Positions 20,400 through 29,681 of a DNA stretch of 64,000 nucleotides are shown here, in pieces; position 1 is the first letter of the stretch; each line of letters begins with the position of its first letter. The DNA comes from Kitasatospora acidiphila. GTDB taxonomy: Bacteria > Actinomycetota > Actinomycetes > Streptomycetales > Streptomycetaceae. The notes beneath the pieces were generated by a model. It made no database searches, was not told where the DNA came from, and saw only the letters and a list, made by a program, of their open reading frames with translations. The position numbers and the translations under genes are program-made. Location: the NCBI RefSeq assembly GCF_006636205.1, contig NZ_VIGB01000003.1, forward strand, positions 4,950,501 to 5,014,500, written 5' to 3'.

Positions 20400-23300
20400 A
20401 TGACGAGCGAGGAGCAGCCCACCCCCACTGTGCCCGTTCTCCCCGAAGTGGCGCCGGCCGGTACGCCCGGCGAGCGGGCGCGTGCCCTGCTGCGGCTGCG
20501 CCCGTACCGGCGACTGTGGGTGACCCAGCTGATCGGCGGTACCGCCGACCGGCTCGGGTTCCTGGTGCTGCTCGCACTGACCGTCACCGCTGCCGTCGAG
20601 GCCGGGCTGTTCGGCGGCGGCTACCGGGGCGCGGCCTTCGCGCTGGCCCTGGTCTTCGCCGTGCGGCTGCTGGCCGCCGGGCTGGTCGGGGTGGCGCTGC
20701 TCGGCCCGCTGCACCGGCTGCTCACCGGCCCGCTGGACCGCCGCTGGACGCTGATCGCCGCCGACGGGCTGCGCGCCGCACTGATCGGGGTCGCGCCCTG
20801 GTGGCCGGTCTGGACCCACCAGGCGGTGCCGGTCTACGCGCTGCTGGCCACGATCTTCGTGACCGGCGCGGCCGAGCGGGTCTGGTCGGCCGCCAAGGGC
20901 GCCACCACGCCCACCCTGCTGCCGGTCGGCGATCCCTACGCGCCGCAGGCCGAGCAGCGTTCGTCGGCGGCCAACCTGGACACCGTCCGCACCATCGACA
21001 TGCGCACCGGCTGGGCCACCTTGCCGCTGGCGGCGGTCGGCCTGGTCGCCTTCACCCTGCTGAACAACCTGCTGGCCGCGCTCGGCGTGGACTGGCTGCG
21101 GGCCCACCAGGTCACCTCGGCCGCGCTCGGCGCGACGCTGCTGTTCGCCGGCTCGGCCGTCCTGCTCTACCTGCAGGACCTGCCCGGCGCCCCGGCCGGG
21201 CACCGGCCCGCTTCGCCGCTGCAGGGCCTGCGGGCGCCGACCGACGCCACCCCGGGCCCGGCGCTCGGCAAGGGCCGCACCGGCTCCGCCCCGTACTTCA
21301 CCTTCGCCATCGCCGCGGCCTATGCGGCGATGGCCGGCACCGCGGCACTGGCCCTGTTCACCGCCGCCGAGCACGGCGCCGGGCCGATCGGCTACGGCCT
21401 GCTGGTGCTGGCCACCACCGGGCTGCCCTGGCTGGGCCTGCGGCTGACCCGGGTCACGCTGCCCGCGCTCTCCCGCCGCCGGCTGCTCGCGGTCGGCCTG
21501 CTGACCATCGGCGCCGCGCTGATCCTGGCCGGGCTGGTCTTCGACTACGTGCTGATCCTGCTGCTCACCTCGGCGGCCGCGGTGGCGGCCGGCCTGGTGG
21601 TCGGGGTCGGCCGCGGGCTGCTCGCCCAGGAGGTGGAGGAGGTCCGGCTGCCGCGGGTGACCGCGCACCTCTACGCGGTGCTGCGGATGGTCGTGGGCGC
21701 CGCGCTGGTCGGCATGCCGCTGCTGGCCGCCGCCTACGGCGAGATCGACTACGGCACCCGGGCCCCCGGCAGCTTCACCTTCGTGCACGGCGGCGCCGGC
21801 ATCGCGGTGGCCACGGCCGGAGTCCTCACCCTGGCGCTGGCCGGTCTGGTGCTGCTGAAGACCGACGACCAGCGCGGCACCGTGCCGTTCGGCAAGGAAC
21901 TGCTTGAGGCGCTCGGCGGTGACCGCGACGTGCCGGAGCACCGGGCCACCGGCAGCGGCTTCTTCATCGCGCTGGAGGGCGGCGACGGCGCCGGCAAGTC
22001 CACCCAGGCGCAGGCGCTGGCCGAGTGGATCCGCAGCAAGGGCCACGAGGTGGTGCTGACCCGCGAGCCCGGCGGCAGCCCGGTCGGGCAGCGGCTGCGC
22101 GGCCTGGTGCTGGACGTCGGCAACACCGGCCTGTCGCACCGGGCCGAGGCGCTGATCTACGCGGCCGACCGCGCCGAGCACGTGGAGAACGTGATCCGGC
22201 CGGCGCTGGCCCGCGGCGCAGTGGTGATCACCGACCGCTACATGGACTCCTCGATCGCCTACCAGGGCGCCGGCCGCGACCTGGCCGCCACCGAGGTGGC
22301 CCGGATCTCCCGCTGGGCCACCGGCGGCCTGGTGCCGGACCTGACCGTGGTGCTGGACGTCGACCCGACGCAGGCCCGCGAGCGCTTCACCGAGGCGCTG
22401 GACCGGCTGGAGAACGAGCCGATCGAGTTCCACGCCCGGGTCCGGGCCGGATTCCTGGCGCTGGCCGCCGCCGACCCGGTGCGCTACCTGGTGGTCGACG
22501 CCAGTAAGGCACCGGCGCTGGTCACCACCGCGATCCGGCACCGGCTCGACCGCGAGCTGCCGCTCTCCGAGCAGGAGAAGGAGGCGCGGCGCGAGCAGGA
22601 CCGGCTGGCCCGCGAGGAGGCCGAGCGGCGCGCCGCCGAGGAGGCCCGCAAGAAGGCCGAGGCCGAGGAGGCCGAGCGCAAGCGCCAGGAGCTGCTGGAG
22701 AAGCTGCGCGCCGAGCAGGCCGAGAAGGAGCGGCTGGCCCGCGAGGAGGCGGCCCGCAAGCAGGCCGAGGAGGAGCGCAAGCGCGCCGAGGAGGCCCGGG
22801 TGGCCGCCGAGGCGGCGGCTGCCGAGCAGGCGGCCCAGGAGGCCGAGCGGCGGGCCGCCGAGGAGGCGCGCCTGGCGGCCGAGGCCGCCGAGCAGGCCCG
22901 CAAGGAGGCCGAGGCGCAGGCGCAGGCCGAGCTGCAGCGTCAGCGCGACGTGCAGCGCGAGGAGCAGCGCCGGCGTGCCGAGGAGGCTCTGCAGCGGGCC
23001 GAGGCGGCTCGGCAGGCGGAGGAGGCCGCCGCGGCGGCGCGGGCCGCGAACGACGCCGAGGCGGTGACCGAGGAGATTCCGATCCCGGGTGCCGATGACC
23101 TCACCGAGGAGATCTCGGAGGAGCAGCGGCAGGCGGCCGTGGCCGCCGCCGAGAAGCTGGCGGAGCAGCGCGGCGGGAAGACCGGGCGGCGCGGCGGTAA
23201 GGGCGGCAAGACGGACGGCGGCGGGAAGGACGCGGAGGCGGCAGTGGAGCGCACCGCGGTGCTCCCCGCGGTGCCGGGCGAGGCCGCCGAGGAGCGCACG

Positions 23301-23573
23301 GCGGTGCTGCCGGCCGTCGGCCCCGGCAAGCTGCCGCCGGTGCGGCCGGTGGAGGAGCGGGTGCCGCCGGGCCTGTGGCGGCCCGAGCCCCCGGCCGAGG
23401 CGGCCGAGCCGAAGCGTCCGCGCCGCCCGTCCTGGGCCGAGGAGACCCCGATGGACGACCTGCCGACGCTGACCGACTCGCTGCTCGGCTCCCGCGAGGA
23501 GTGGGCCCGCTGGGAGCAGGCCGACCCGGACGAGGACGACCGCGGCGGCAACGACCGCAAGCGGCGCAAGTAG
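20400..23573 (+). CDS. tmk: MFS-like membrane domain fused to thymidylate kinase and coiled-coil tail
   Basis: 1,057 residues in three parts. Residues 1 to about 490 are a 12-helix MFS-like membrane domain. Residues about 515-715 are dTMP kinase, which makes dTDP for DNA synthesis, with P-loop EGGDGAGKSTQ, Asp-Arg motif ITDRYMDSSIAYQGAGRDLA and a LID region. From about 720 to 895 is a Glu/Ala/Arg heptad-rich coiled coil, then an acidic Pro-rich tail. This fusion is the normal arrangement in Streptomyces next to topA. The ATG at 20400 fits the family; TACGCT 7 bases before it suggests a leaderless transcript. The role of the membrane part is unknown. Confidence 0.9.
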   Translation: MTSEEQPTPTVPVLPEVAPAGTPGERARALLRLRPYRRLWVTQLIGGTADRLGFLVLLALTVTAAVEAGLFGGGYRGAAFALALVFAVRLLAAGLVGVALLGPLHRLLTGPLDRRWTLIAADGLRAALIGVAPWWPVWTHQAVPVYALLATIFVTGAAERVWSAAKGATTPTLLPVGDPYAPQAEQRSSAANLDTVRTIDMRTGWATLPLAAVGLVAFTLLNNLLAALGVDWLRAHQVTSAALGATLLFAGSAVLLYLQDLPGAPAGHRPASPLQGLRAPTDATPGPALGKGRTGSAPYFTFAIAAAYAAMAGTAALALFTAAEHGAGPIGYGLLVLATTGLPWLGLRLTRVTLPALSRRRLLAVGLLTIGAALILAGLVFDYVLILLLTSAAAVAAGLVVGVGRGLLAQEVEEVRLPRVTAHLYAVLRMVVGAALVGMPLLAAAYGEIDYGTRAPGSFTFVHGGAGIAVATAGVLTLALAGLVLLKTDDQRGTVPFGKELLEALGGDRDVPEHRATGSGFFIALEGGDGAGKSTQAQALAEWIRSKGHEVVLTREPGGSPVGQRLRGLVLDVGNTGLSHRAEALIYAADRAEHVENVIRPALARGAVVITDRYMDSSIAYQGAGRDLAATEVARISRWATGGLVPDLTVVLDVDPTQARERFTEALDRLENEPIEFHARVRAGFLALAAADPVRYLVVDASKAPALVTTAIRHRLDRELPLSEQEKEARREQDRLAREEAERRAAEEARKKAEAEEAERKRQELLEKLRAEQAEKERLAREEAARKQAEEERKRAEEARVAAEAAAAEQAAQEAERRAAEEARLAAEAAEQARKEAEAQAQAELQRQRDVQREEQRRRAEEALQRAEAARQAEEAAAAARAANDAEAVTEEIPIPGADDLTEEISEEQRQAAVAAAEKLAEQRGGKTGRRGGKGGKTDGGGKDAEAAVERTAVLPAVPGEAAEERTAVLPAVGPGKLPPVRPVEERVPPGLWRPEPPAEAAEPKRPRRPSWAEETPMDDLPTLTDSLLGSREEWARWEQADPDEDDRGGNDRKRRK

Positions 23574-23585
23574 CGAGGGTTCCGC

Positions 23586-23614
23586 GGCCCGCCCCGGTCT
23601 GTCCGGGGCGGGCC
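23586..23614 (+). terminator. Hairpin between tmk and holB
   Basis: GGCCCGCCCC, a 9-base loop, then GGGGCGGGCC: a 10-bp stem starting 13 bases after the tmk stop. Confidence 0.75.
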
Positions 23615-23703
23615 GTATGCTCGCTGGCGGAAGGCTCGAGCGGGTTGGCTCGGGCGCGAAGACCCGGCCGGTCGCGGTGCGGGCGCGGAGTGTGGGAGCA
23701 GCG

Positions 23704-24921
23704 GTGACCGTCTGGGACGACCTGGTGGGCCAGGAACGGGTGGTCGAACAGCTGACCGCGGCCGCCTCGGCGGCCCGGGCGACGGTGCTCGCCGGCCGTT
23801 CCGGCGCCCTGGCCCCGGGCACCAACGCCTCGCTGATGACGCATGCCTGGCTCTTCACCGGCCCGCCCGGCGCCGGCCAGGCCACCGCGGCGCGGGCCTT
23901 CGCCGCCGCGCTCCAGTGCACCAGCCCCGACCTCGACCTGGGCGGCACGCCCGGCTGCGGGTTCTGCGAGGGCTGCCACACGGTCATGGCCGGGAGCCAC
24001 GCCGATGTGAAGATCGTCCGCAGCGACGGTCTGTCGATCGGCGTCGGCGACATGCGCGAACTGGTGCTGCGGGCCTCCTCCTACCCGACCGGCGGCCGCT
24101 GGTCGGTGATCCTGATCGACGCGGCCCACCGGCTCACCGAGGCCGCGGCGAACGCGCTGCTCAAGGGCGTCGAGGAGCCCTCGCCGCGGACCGTCTGGCT
24201 GCTCTGCGCGCCGTCGGTGCAGGACACCCTGCCGACCATCCGCTCGCGCTGCCGCCACCTGGTGCTGCGCACCCCCGCGCCGGAGGCGGTGGCCGACCTG
24301 CTGGTGCGGCGGGACGGCGTGGCACCGCAGCTGGCCGAGCAGGCGGCCCGGGCCGGCCAGGGCGACGTGGAGCGTTCGCGCCGACTGGCGTTGGACGAGC
24401 AGGCCCGCAGCCGGCGTCTGGAGGTGCTGCGGATCCCGCTGGAGGTCGCCGACATCGGCGGCTGCCTGGCGGCCGCCCAGCGCCTGGTGGACACCGCGAA
24501 GGCGGATGCCGAGGCGCTGGCCGAGACCCGGGACGCCAAGGAGACCGAGGACCTCAAGGCGGCCTACGGCGCGGCCGAGGGCCTGGGCGGCAAGGCCCCG
24601 CGCGGCATGGCGGGCGCGGTCAAGGAGCTGGAGAAGCGGCAGAAGAGCCGGGCCACGCGGACCCGCCGGGAGACCCTGGGCACCGCCCTGCTCGACCTGC
24701 TCGGCTTCTACCGGGACGTGCTGGCGCTGCAGTTCGGCTCGACCGGCGCGCTGGCCAACCAGGACCAGCGGGCCGCGCTGGACCGGATCGCCGCGGCCGG
24801 CCCGCCGGAGGCCACGCTGCGCCGGATCGAGGCGGTGCTGGCCTGCCGGACGGCGCTGGACCGCAACGTCGATCCGCTGCTGGCGGTCGAGGCGATGACG
24901 ATGGCGCTGCGCGCGGGCTGA
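23704..24921 (+). CDS. holB: DNA polymerase III subunit delta-prime
   Basis: Clamp-loader subunit of 405 residues. The N-terminus TVWDDLVGQERVVEQL is typical. The AAA+ P-loop reads GPPGAGQATAARAF, with Gln in place of the catalytic Lys, as expected for delta-prime subunits that do not hydrolyse ATP. Zinc-binding cysteines follow (GCGFCEGCHT), then the SRC region (TIRSRCRHLVLRTP). The GTG at 23704 has GGGAG upstream and removes a leader of 29 non-conserved residues. Its position directly after tmk is conserved. Confidence 0.92.
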   Translation: MTVWDDLVGQERVVEQLTAAASAARATVLAGRSGALAPGTNASLMTHAWLFTGPPGAGQATAARAFAAALQCTSPDLDLGGTPGCGFCEGCHTVMAGSHADVKIVRSDGLSIGVGDMRELVLRASSYPTGGRWSVILIDAAHRLTEAAANALLKGVEEPSPRTVWLLCAPSVQDTLPTIRSRCRHLVLRTPAPEAVADLLVRRDGVAPQLAEQAARAGQGDVERSRRLALDEQARSRRLEVLRIPLEVADIGGCLAAAQRLVDTAKADAEALAETRDAKETEDLKAAYGAAEGLGGKAPRGMAGAVKELEKRQKSRATRTRRETLGTALLDLLGFYRDVLALQFGSTGALANQDQRAALDRIAAAGPPEATLRRIEAVLACRTALDRNVDPLLAVEAMTMALRAG

Positions 24922-25176
24922 CGGGGTGCTGCGCGCGGACCGGCGTGGTGCTGCGCGTGCGACGGGGGCGCTGCACGCGTAGCGGGGCGCGCTTCGTGCG
25001 GTGCGCGCGGGCTGGTGGTCCGCCTCCGTCCGCTGCTCGGGTGACGGTCGCTCGTTCGAGTGAACACCGTGGTCGGCGCTGCCCGGTGCGCCGCTTCCCG
25101 GGCGGCTTCTTGCACGCTGTGGAGCGAGCGCGCCGGGACCGGTCCGGCACCGAGTCCTCGCGAGGGAGTGCCCCCG

Positions 25177-26229
25177 ATGTCCCGTCCAGTGCTGCTGGCG
25201 TCGGCCGCCGTGGTGCTGGTGGCGGGCTGCTGGTTGGCACGGGAGGCACTCGGGCGGTGGCGCGAGGAGCGCACGGCGTTCGCGTACGAGCTGGTGGCCG
25301 AGCTGCGGCCGGTGGTGCTGCGCCTCGGCGGCGCGCTGCTCTGCGGCCTGGGGGCGATGTCGCTGGCAGTGGCCGCGCTGCTGACCGGTGATCAGGCTGC
25401 GGGCGGCACCCACCGGCCCTCCGCCGAGTCGCCGGCCGTGCTGCCCACCCCCGGGAAGCCGCCGCCGTCCCCTAGTCCAGCTGCCGCGCCCCGCTTCACC
25501 GGCATCGGCCGCCCCGCCGAGGGGGAGCTGCTGGAGGCGGCGGTGCCCGGCGCGGACGGCAGCCCGCGCGCCGTACGGGTCTGGCTGCCCCCGCACTACG
25601 CCGACGAGCCGTCGGCCCGCTACCCCGTCCTGGTGCTGCCCGGCGCCGCCCCCGGCCGGACCGCGGACGCCGAGCTGCCGGACGTCTTCGACGGCCTGGC
25701 CTCGGCGATCAAGCTGGGCCGGGCCCGCCCGTTCGTGGCCGTCGCCCCCGCCGCGCCGATCGGCGGCACCGCTCAGCCCTGCGACCCGATGGCTGACGAG
25801 GACCGGATCCGGACCGCCGTGGCCGGCGCGTTCCGCACCCTGCCGCCCGGACCGCAGGGCTGGGCCGCCTTGGGCGTGGCGGCCGGTGCGCCGTGCGCGG
25901 TGGCCGCCGAGCTGACCCGCCCCGAGCTGTACGGCGCGGCGGCGGGTGTCTCCGGCCGCTACGACGCGGCGGCCCTGTCCCAGGCGGCCGGCGACCCGTC
26001 GGGCCCGGCGCCCCGGGTGCTGCTCGCTGCGGCGAAGGACGACGCCGACGGCTTGGCCGCCGCGCACCGCCTGACCGACGCGCTGCGCACCGGGCGCGGC
26101 CGGGCACCGCGCACCCAGGTGCGGATCTCCGACGCGGTGCTGGACTACACCCCCGAGCGGGAGCGGCTGCGGCTGGTCCGGCTGGCCGCCCAGTACCTGA
26201 GCGACACGCTCGCCCACCCCGCGCCCTGA
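25177..26229 (+). CDS. Esterase-like alpha/beta protein lacking the catalytic serine
   Basis: 350 residues. An N-terminal membrane helix or signal and a second hydrophobic segment are followed by a Pro-rich linker and an esterase-D-like domain (VRVWLPPHYADEPSARYPVL). At the nucleophile elbow homologues have G-x-S-x-G; here it reads GVAAGA, so Ala235 replaces the serine. The segment ELTRPELYGAAAGVSGRYD matches the family downstream of the elbow. ATG at 25177 with GAGGGAG upstream. It precedes the peptidase gene by 57 bases. Probably membrane-anchored with the domain outside; activity is doubtful. Confidence 0.7.
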   Translation: MSRPVLLASAAVVLVAGCWLAREALGRWREERTAFAYELVAELRPVVLRLGGALLCGLGAMSLAVAALLTGDQAAGGTHRPSAESPAVLPTPGKPPPSPSPAAAPRFTGIGRPAEGELLEAAVPGADGSPRAVRVWLPPHYADEPSARYPVLVLPGAAPGRTADAELPDVFDGLASAIKLGRARPFVAVAPAAPIGGTAQPCDPMADEDRIRTAVAGAFRTLPPGPQGWAALGVAAGAPCAVAAELTRPELYGAAAGVSGRYDAAALSQAAGDPSGPAPRVLLAAAKDDADGLAAAHRLTDALRTGRGRAPRTQVRISDAVLDYTPERERLRLVRLAAQYLSDTLAHPAP

Positions 26230-26286
26230 CCCAGCCCCGTTCCGCCTGCCCCCGATCCCGATCCCGACCCGCCGAGGAGACACCGC

Positions 26287-27882
26287 ATGCCGCAGCCGTT
26301 GATGCCGCAGTCCTTGACACCGCTGCCGTTGAGGACGCTGCCGTTGAGGACGGTCGCCGCGCTGTTCGCCACCGGACTGCTGCTGGCCGGCTGTGCCGGT
26401 AGCCACCCCACCGGTGCGCACCCCGCCGCCGGCCCCGCCGCGCCGGCCCCGCTGCAACCGCTGCCCGCCGCGGTGCCGGCCGAGCTGACGCCCTACTACA
26501 CCCAGCGGCTCAGCTGGCAGCCGTGCGACAACGGATTCCAGTGCGCCACCGTCAAGGTGCCGCTGGACTACGCGCACCCGACGGCCGGCGACCTGACCCT
26601 GGGTGCGGTGCGCCGCCCGGCGGACGGTGCGGGCGGCGCGCCGCGGACCGGTTCGCTGCTGCTCAACCCGGGCGGGCCGGGCGGTTCCGCGGTGGAGTAC
26701 GCGGAGGCGGTGGCGAGCAGCTACCCGCCGGAGGTCCGCGCCGGCTACGACCTGGTCGGCCTGGACCCGCGCGGCGTCGGCCGCAGCTCCCCGGTCAGCT
26801 GCCTGAGCGGTGACCGGATGGACGCCTTCACCGCCGTCACCCCCGCCCCGCACGACCAGCACGAGATCGATCAACTGATCGCCGCCGACCGGGAGTTCGC
26901 GGACGGCTGCGCACAGCATTCGGGCGCCCTGCTGGGCCACGTCAGCACCGTGGAGTCGGCCCGCGACATGGACGTGCTGCGCGCCGTGCTCGGCGACGAC
27001 AAGCTGAACTACGTCGGCAAGTCCTACGGCACCCTGCTGGGCGCCACCTACGCCGGGCTGTTCCCGTCCCGGGTCGGCCGGATGGTGCTGGACGGCGCGA
27101 TGGACCCGGCGCTGGACGCGGTGACCGGCAACCGCGCCCAGGCGGGCGGCTTCGAGACCGCCTGGTCCTCGTTCGCCAAGGACTGCGGCAGCCGGACCGA
27201 CTGCCCGCTCGGCACCGACGAGCAGCAGGCCGGACGCCAACTGGACGCGCTGCTGGGCTCGTTGGACGCGCACCCGCTGCCCGGCGCGGGGGCCCGCAAG
27301 CTGACCGAGGCGCTGGGGGTCACCGGGGTGCTGGCGGCGATGTACGCGCCACCCGCGTGGCCGCAGCTGCGCAGCGCGCTGGCCGCGGCGCGCGCCGGCG
27401 ACGGCAGTTCGCTGCTGCGCCTCTCCGACGCGTACTACGAGCGTGCGGCGGACGGCAGTTACCGGAACCTGATGTTCGCCAACGCGGCGGTCGACTGCCT
27501 GGACCTGCCGCCGGCCTTCAACTCCCCTGCGGAGGTGGCGAAGGCGCTGCCGCAGTTCCAGCAGGCCTCGCCGCACTTCGGCACCGACCTGGCCTGGATG
27601 GGGCTGAGTTGCGCCTACTGGCCGGTCAAGGCGACCGGGGCGCCGCACACCATCCGCGCCGCCGGGGCCGCGCCGATCGTGGTGGTCGGCACCACCCGGG
27701 ACCCGGCCACCCCCTACGCCTGGGCCCGGTCACTGGCCGGCCAGTTGGAGTCGGGCCGGCTGGTCACCTACGACGGTGACGGCCACACCGCCTACGGGCG
27801 GCACGACGACTGCGTGGACTCGGCGGTCAACCGCTACTTGGTCGAGGGGCAGCCGCCGGCGGACGGGCTGCGCTGCTCCTGA
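26287..27882 (+). CDS. Exported alpha/beta-hydrolase, SlpD/SlpE-type (tripeptidyl aminopeptidase family) lipoprotein
   Basis: 531 residues with a lipoprotein signal ending TGLLLAGC. The mature part starts with a Pro/Ala linker and the family motif LSWQPCDNGFQCATVKVPLDY. The oxyanion region is LLLNPGGPGGSAV, the nucleophile GKSYG (Ser246), the acid in VVVGTTRDPATP and the histidine in DGDGHTAYG. The family includes mycelium-associated SlpD/SlpE and tripeptidyl aminopeptidases. ATG at 26287 with GAGGAG upstream. Its 3' end overlaps the convergent TetR gene by 56 bases. Confidence 0.88.
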   Translation: MPQPLMPQSLTPLPLRTLPLRTVAALFATGLLLAGCAGSHPTGAHPAAGPAAPAPLQPLPAAVPAELTPYYTQRLSWQPCDNGFQCATVKVPLDYAHPTAGDLTLGAVRRPADGAGGAPRTGSLLLNPGGPGGSAVEYAEAVASSYPPEVRAGYDLVGLDPRGVGRSSPVSCLSGDRMDAFTAVTPAPHDQHEIDQLIAADREFADGCAQHSGALLGHVSTVESARDMDVLRAVLGDDKLNYVGKSYGTLLGATYAGLFPSRVGRMVLDGAMDPALDAVTGNRAQAGGFETAWSSFAKDCGSRTDCPLGTDEQQAGRQLDALLGSLDAHPLPGAGARKLTEALGVTGVLAAMYAPPAWPQLRSALAAARAGDGSSLLRLSDAYYERAADGSYRNLMFANAAVDCLDLPPAFNSPAEVAKALPQFQQASPHFGTDLAWMGLSCAYWPVKATGAPHTIRAAGAAPIVVVGTTRDPATPYAWARSLAGQLESGRLVTYDGDGHTAYGRHDDCVDSAVNRYLVEGQPPADGLRCS

Positions 27883-28480
27883 ACTCCTCATCGGTCGCCA
27901 CTGCCGCCAACCAGTCGTCCAGCAGCCGGATCTGACGCTCCGGCGGGAACTCGGTCGGCGCGAACAGCGCCTGTACCACCAGGCCGAGCACGAACGCCTG
28001 GGCGGCGGCGGCCAGATCGGCTGCCGGGATGTCGGCCGGCAGCTCGCCGCGCCGCTGGGCGATCTCCACCTGCTCGGTGAGCCTGACCCGGGAGCGCCGG
28101 TACCGTTCGGCGTGCTCGGCGGCCAGCTCCGGATCGGCCAGCGCGACGTCCCAGGAGCCGACCCAGATCCGGTTCCCGGCGGTGGTGTCGGCGTCCAGCG
28201 GCAGGACGTCGAGCAGCAGGGTGCGCAGCGCGGCCAGGCCGTCGGCGGGCGCGACCCGGCGGGGGCGCCGGGCCGACTGCTCGGCCAGCACCTCCAGGGC
28301 GGTGCGCAGCAGGGCCTGCTTGTTCGGGAAGTAGTGGGTGAGCAGCCCGGTGGAGGCGCCCATCTCGGCCGCGACCGCGCGCAGCGTCAGTGCCCCGAAG
28401 CCGCGATCGGCGAGCACCCGCCAGACGGCGGCCGAAACGTCGCGGCGGCGGGCGTCATGATCTCCACGAGCGGGCGGCAT
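27827..28480 (-). CDS. TetR family transcriptional regulator
   Basis: 217 residues. The N-terminal helix-turn-helix is classical (GFGALTLRAVAAEMGASTG, then LLTHYFPNKQALL). The C-terminal ligand domain contains NRIWVGSWDVALADPELAAEH and a last helix near RQIRLLDDWLAAV. The final 20 residues are Ala/Pro/Arg-rich and encoded antisense to the 3' end of the peptidase gene. Divergent from the GNAT remnant, with a 10-bp palindrome (28498-28507) between them that is probably its own operator. Confidence 0.88.
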   Translation of the reverse strand: MPPARGDHDARRRDVSAAVWRVLADRGFGALTLRAVAAEMGASTGLLTHYFPNKQALLRTALEVLAEQSARRPRRVAPADGLAALRTLLLDVLPLDADTTAGNRIWVGSWDVALADPELAAEHAERYRRSRVRLTEQVEIAQRRGELPADIPAADLAAAAQAFVLGLVVQALFAPTEFPPERQIRLLDDWLAAVATDEEFRSSAARPPAAAPRPSSG

Positions 28481-28497
28481 GGCGCTAGGGTACCTGC

Positions 28498-28507
28498 CAA
28501 ACGTTTG
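28498..28507. promoter_or_regulatory. Palindrome CAAACGTTTG, likely TetR operator
   Basis: Perfect 10-bp palindrome, 17 bases upstream of the TetR start and within the divergent promoter gap. CAAACGTTTG cores are common in operators of this regulator class; the assignment is by position. Confidence 0.55.
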
Positions 28508-28558
28508 TTGTGTACTGCTGCCGCTGCCCCCTCCAATCCCTCCAGAGGAGAAGCCGCC

Positions 28559-28897
28559 GTGTTCGCCATAACCCTGCCCGTCTCCCTCACGGCTTCCCGT
28601 ACTGCCGTGCTGCGTCCGCTGGAACCGCACCACGCCGTCGAGTACCTGGCGCACATCGACCGGGCCCGGAACAGCGTCGACCGCTTCGTGCCCTGGGCCT
28701 CCCGCACCGTCGACCTCGACTCCACCCGGTCCCTGCTCCAGCAGTTGGCGATCGCCCAGCGGGTCGGGATGACCCTGGAGGGCGTGCAGCGCTCCTCCTT
28801 CCCGCACGGCGGGATGCGTCACGACATGGAGGTCTGGGCCGTGCTCGCCGAGGAATGGCGGGCCGCCGTCCCTGGGCGTTTCCAGGGGGTTTCTTAA
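28559..28897 (+). pseudogene. GNAT acetyltransferase with central deletion
   Basis: The first 60 residues match the start of RimJ/RimL-type GNAT proteins (MFAITLPVSLTASRTAVLRP, then EYLAHIDRARNSVDRFVPWA). They jump directly to the C-terminal motif RVGMTLEGVQRSSFPHGGMR and HDMEVWAVLAEEW. The middle, including most of the acetyl-CoA pyrophosphate loop (Q/RxxGxA), is missing in frame, leaving 112 residues where about 180 are expected. The GTG at 28559 has GAGGAG upstream, so it could still be translated. Divergent from the TetR gene, which probably regulated it. Confidence 0.7.
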
Positions 28898-29066
28898 GAG
28901 GTACTCCGATGGCCACAAGGCGCATCGCCTGACCGGCCGCTCCGGGGTGACACTGAACGGGCCAAGCACTCGGGCGGGTACGCACGCGGCGGCACGGCAG
29001 CGGCGGCTCGGCACCACCGGCCGCCGCCCGGCCGCCCGGCATCCGCCGACCGGGAGGAGCCCGACC

Positions 29067-29558
29067 GTGACCACCGCCATGACCACCGCTCCGCTCCGCA
29101 CCGCCCCCGCCCCAGCCCCCGTCCCGATGGTCGAGGTCACCGGGACCGCACTGCTCCTCGACCAGCCGGCCGCACCGCTGGCCTACGGCGCCGTCACGGT
29201 GAGCGGGCTGCGCGAGACCGGCGACGCGGAGTACACCGCCCAGGCCCGCCTCCTCGGCTTCTCCACCGACGTCGGCCACGAGCCCGCGCTGATGCTGGAG
29301 GCCGCACGGCAGGCCGTCGCGGCGGGCGCCCGGACCTTCTACTCGGCGCCCCTCGGCAGCGAGACCGCCCTGACCTTCCTCCAGGTCCACTCCATGGGCC
29401 CGGGCCCGGTCGCGATCGCGGACTCCCTGCTCCTGAAGATCACGGTGACCGACCGCCGGGCCCACCACGGCACCATCACCGCCCTGGACCACACCGTCGA
29501 GCTCTTCGCCCACGACGCCCTGGTCGGCCGAGTCGACGTAGCCCTGCGCATCCGCTGA
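29067..29558 (+). CDS. Hot-dog-fold protein, possibly AfsA-related
   Basis: 163 residues with an Ala/Pro/Thr-rich start. The segment DVGHEPALMLEAARQAVAAG resembles the HDPxLLxETxRQA motif of AfsA-type hot-dog domains, and the end (DSLLLKITVTDRRAH, then LFAHDALVGRVDVALRI) looks like the closing beta strands of a hot-dog. AfsA-like enzymes make gamma-butyrolactone signals but have two such domains; this has one, so a biosynthetic role is uncertain. The GTG at 29067 has GGGAGGAG upstream. It could instead be an unrelated thioesterase-like protein. Confidence 0.5.
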   Translation: MTTAMTTAPLRTAPAPAPVPMVEVTGTALLLDQPAAPLAYGAVTVSGLRETGDAEYTAQARLLGFSTDVGHEPALMLEAARQAVAAGARTFYSAPLGSETALTFLQVHSMGPGPVAIADSLLLKITVTDRRAHHGTITALDHTVELFAHDALVGRVDVALRIR

Positions 29559-29681
29559 CCGCCCCCTCCGACGCCCGGGGTGACGCTGACCCGCCGTCAC
29601 CCCATACCCCCAGCCCACCCCATTACGGACCACCCCTCGAACCTGTGTAAACTAGCCCGCGTTGCCCGTAGTGGCAGCGGT

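Noticed and set aside
20310..24053. 1,247-residue open frame on the minus strand
   Set aside because: Antisense shadow of the MFS-thymidylate kinase fusion; long antisense frames are routine at this GC content, and its Gln/Gly/Arg-rich product resembles nothing.
23101..27648. 1,515-residue open frame on the minus strand
   Set aside because: Runs antisense to holB, the esterase-like gene and the peptidase; no motifs.
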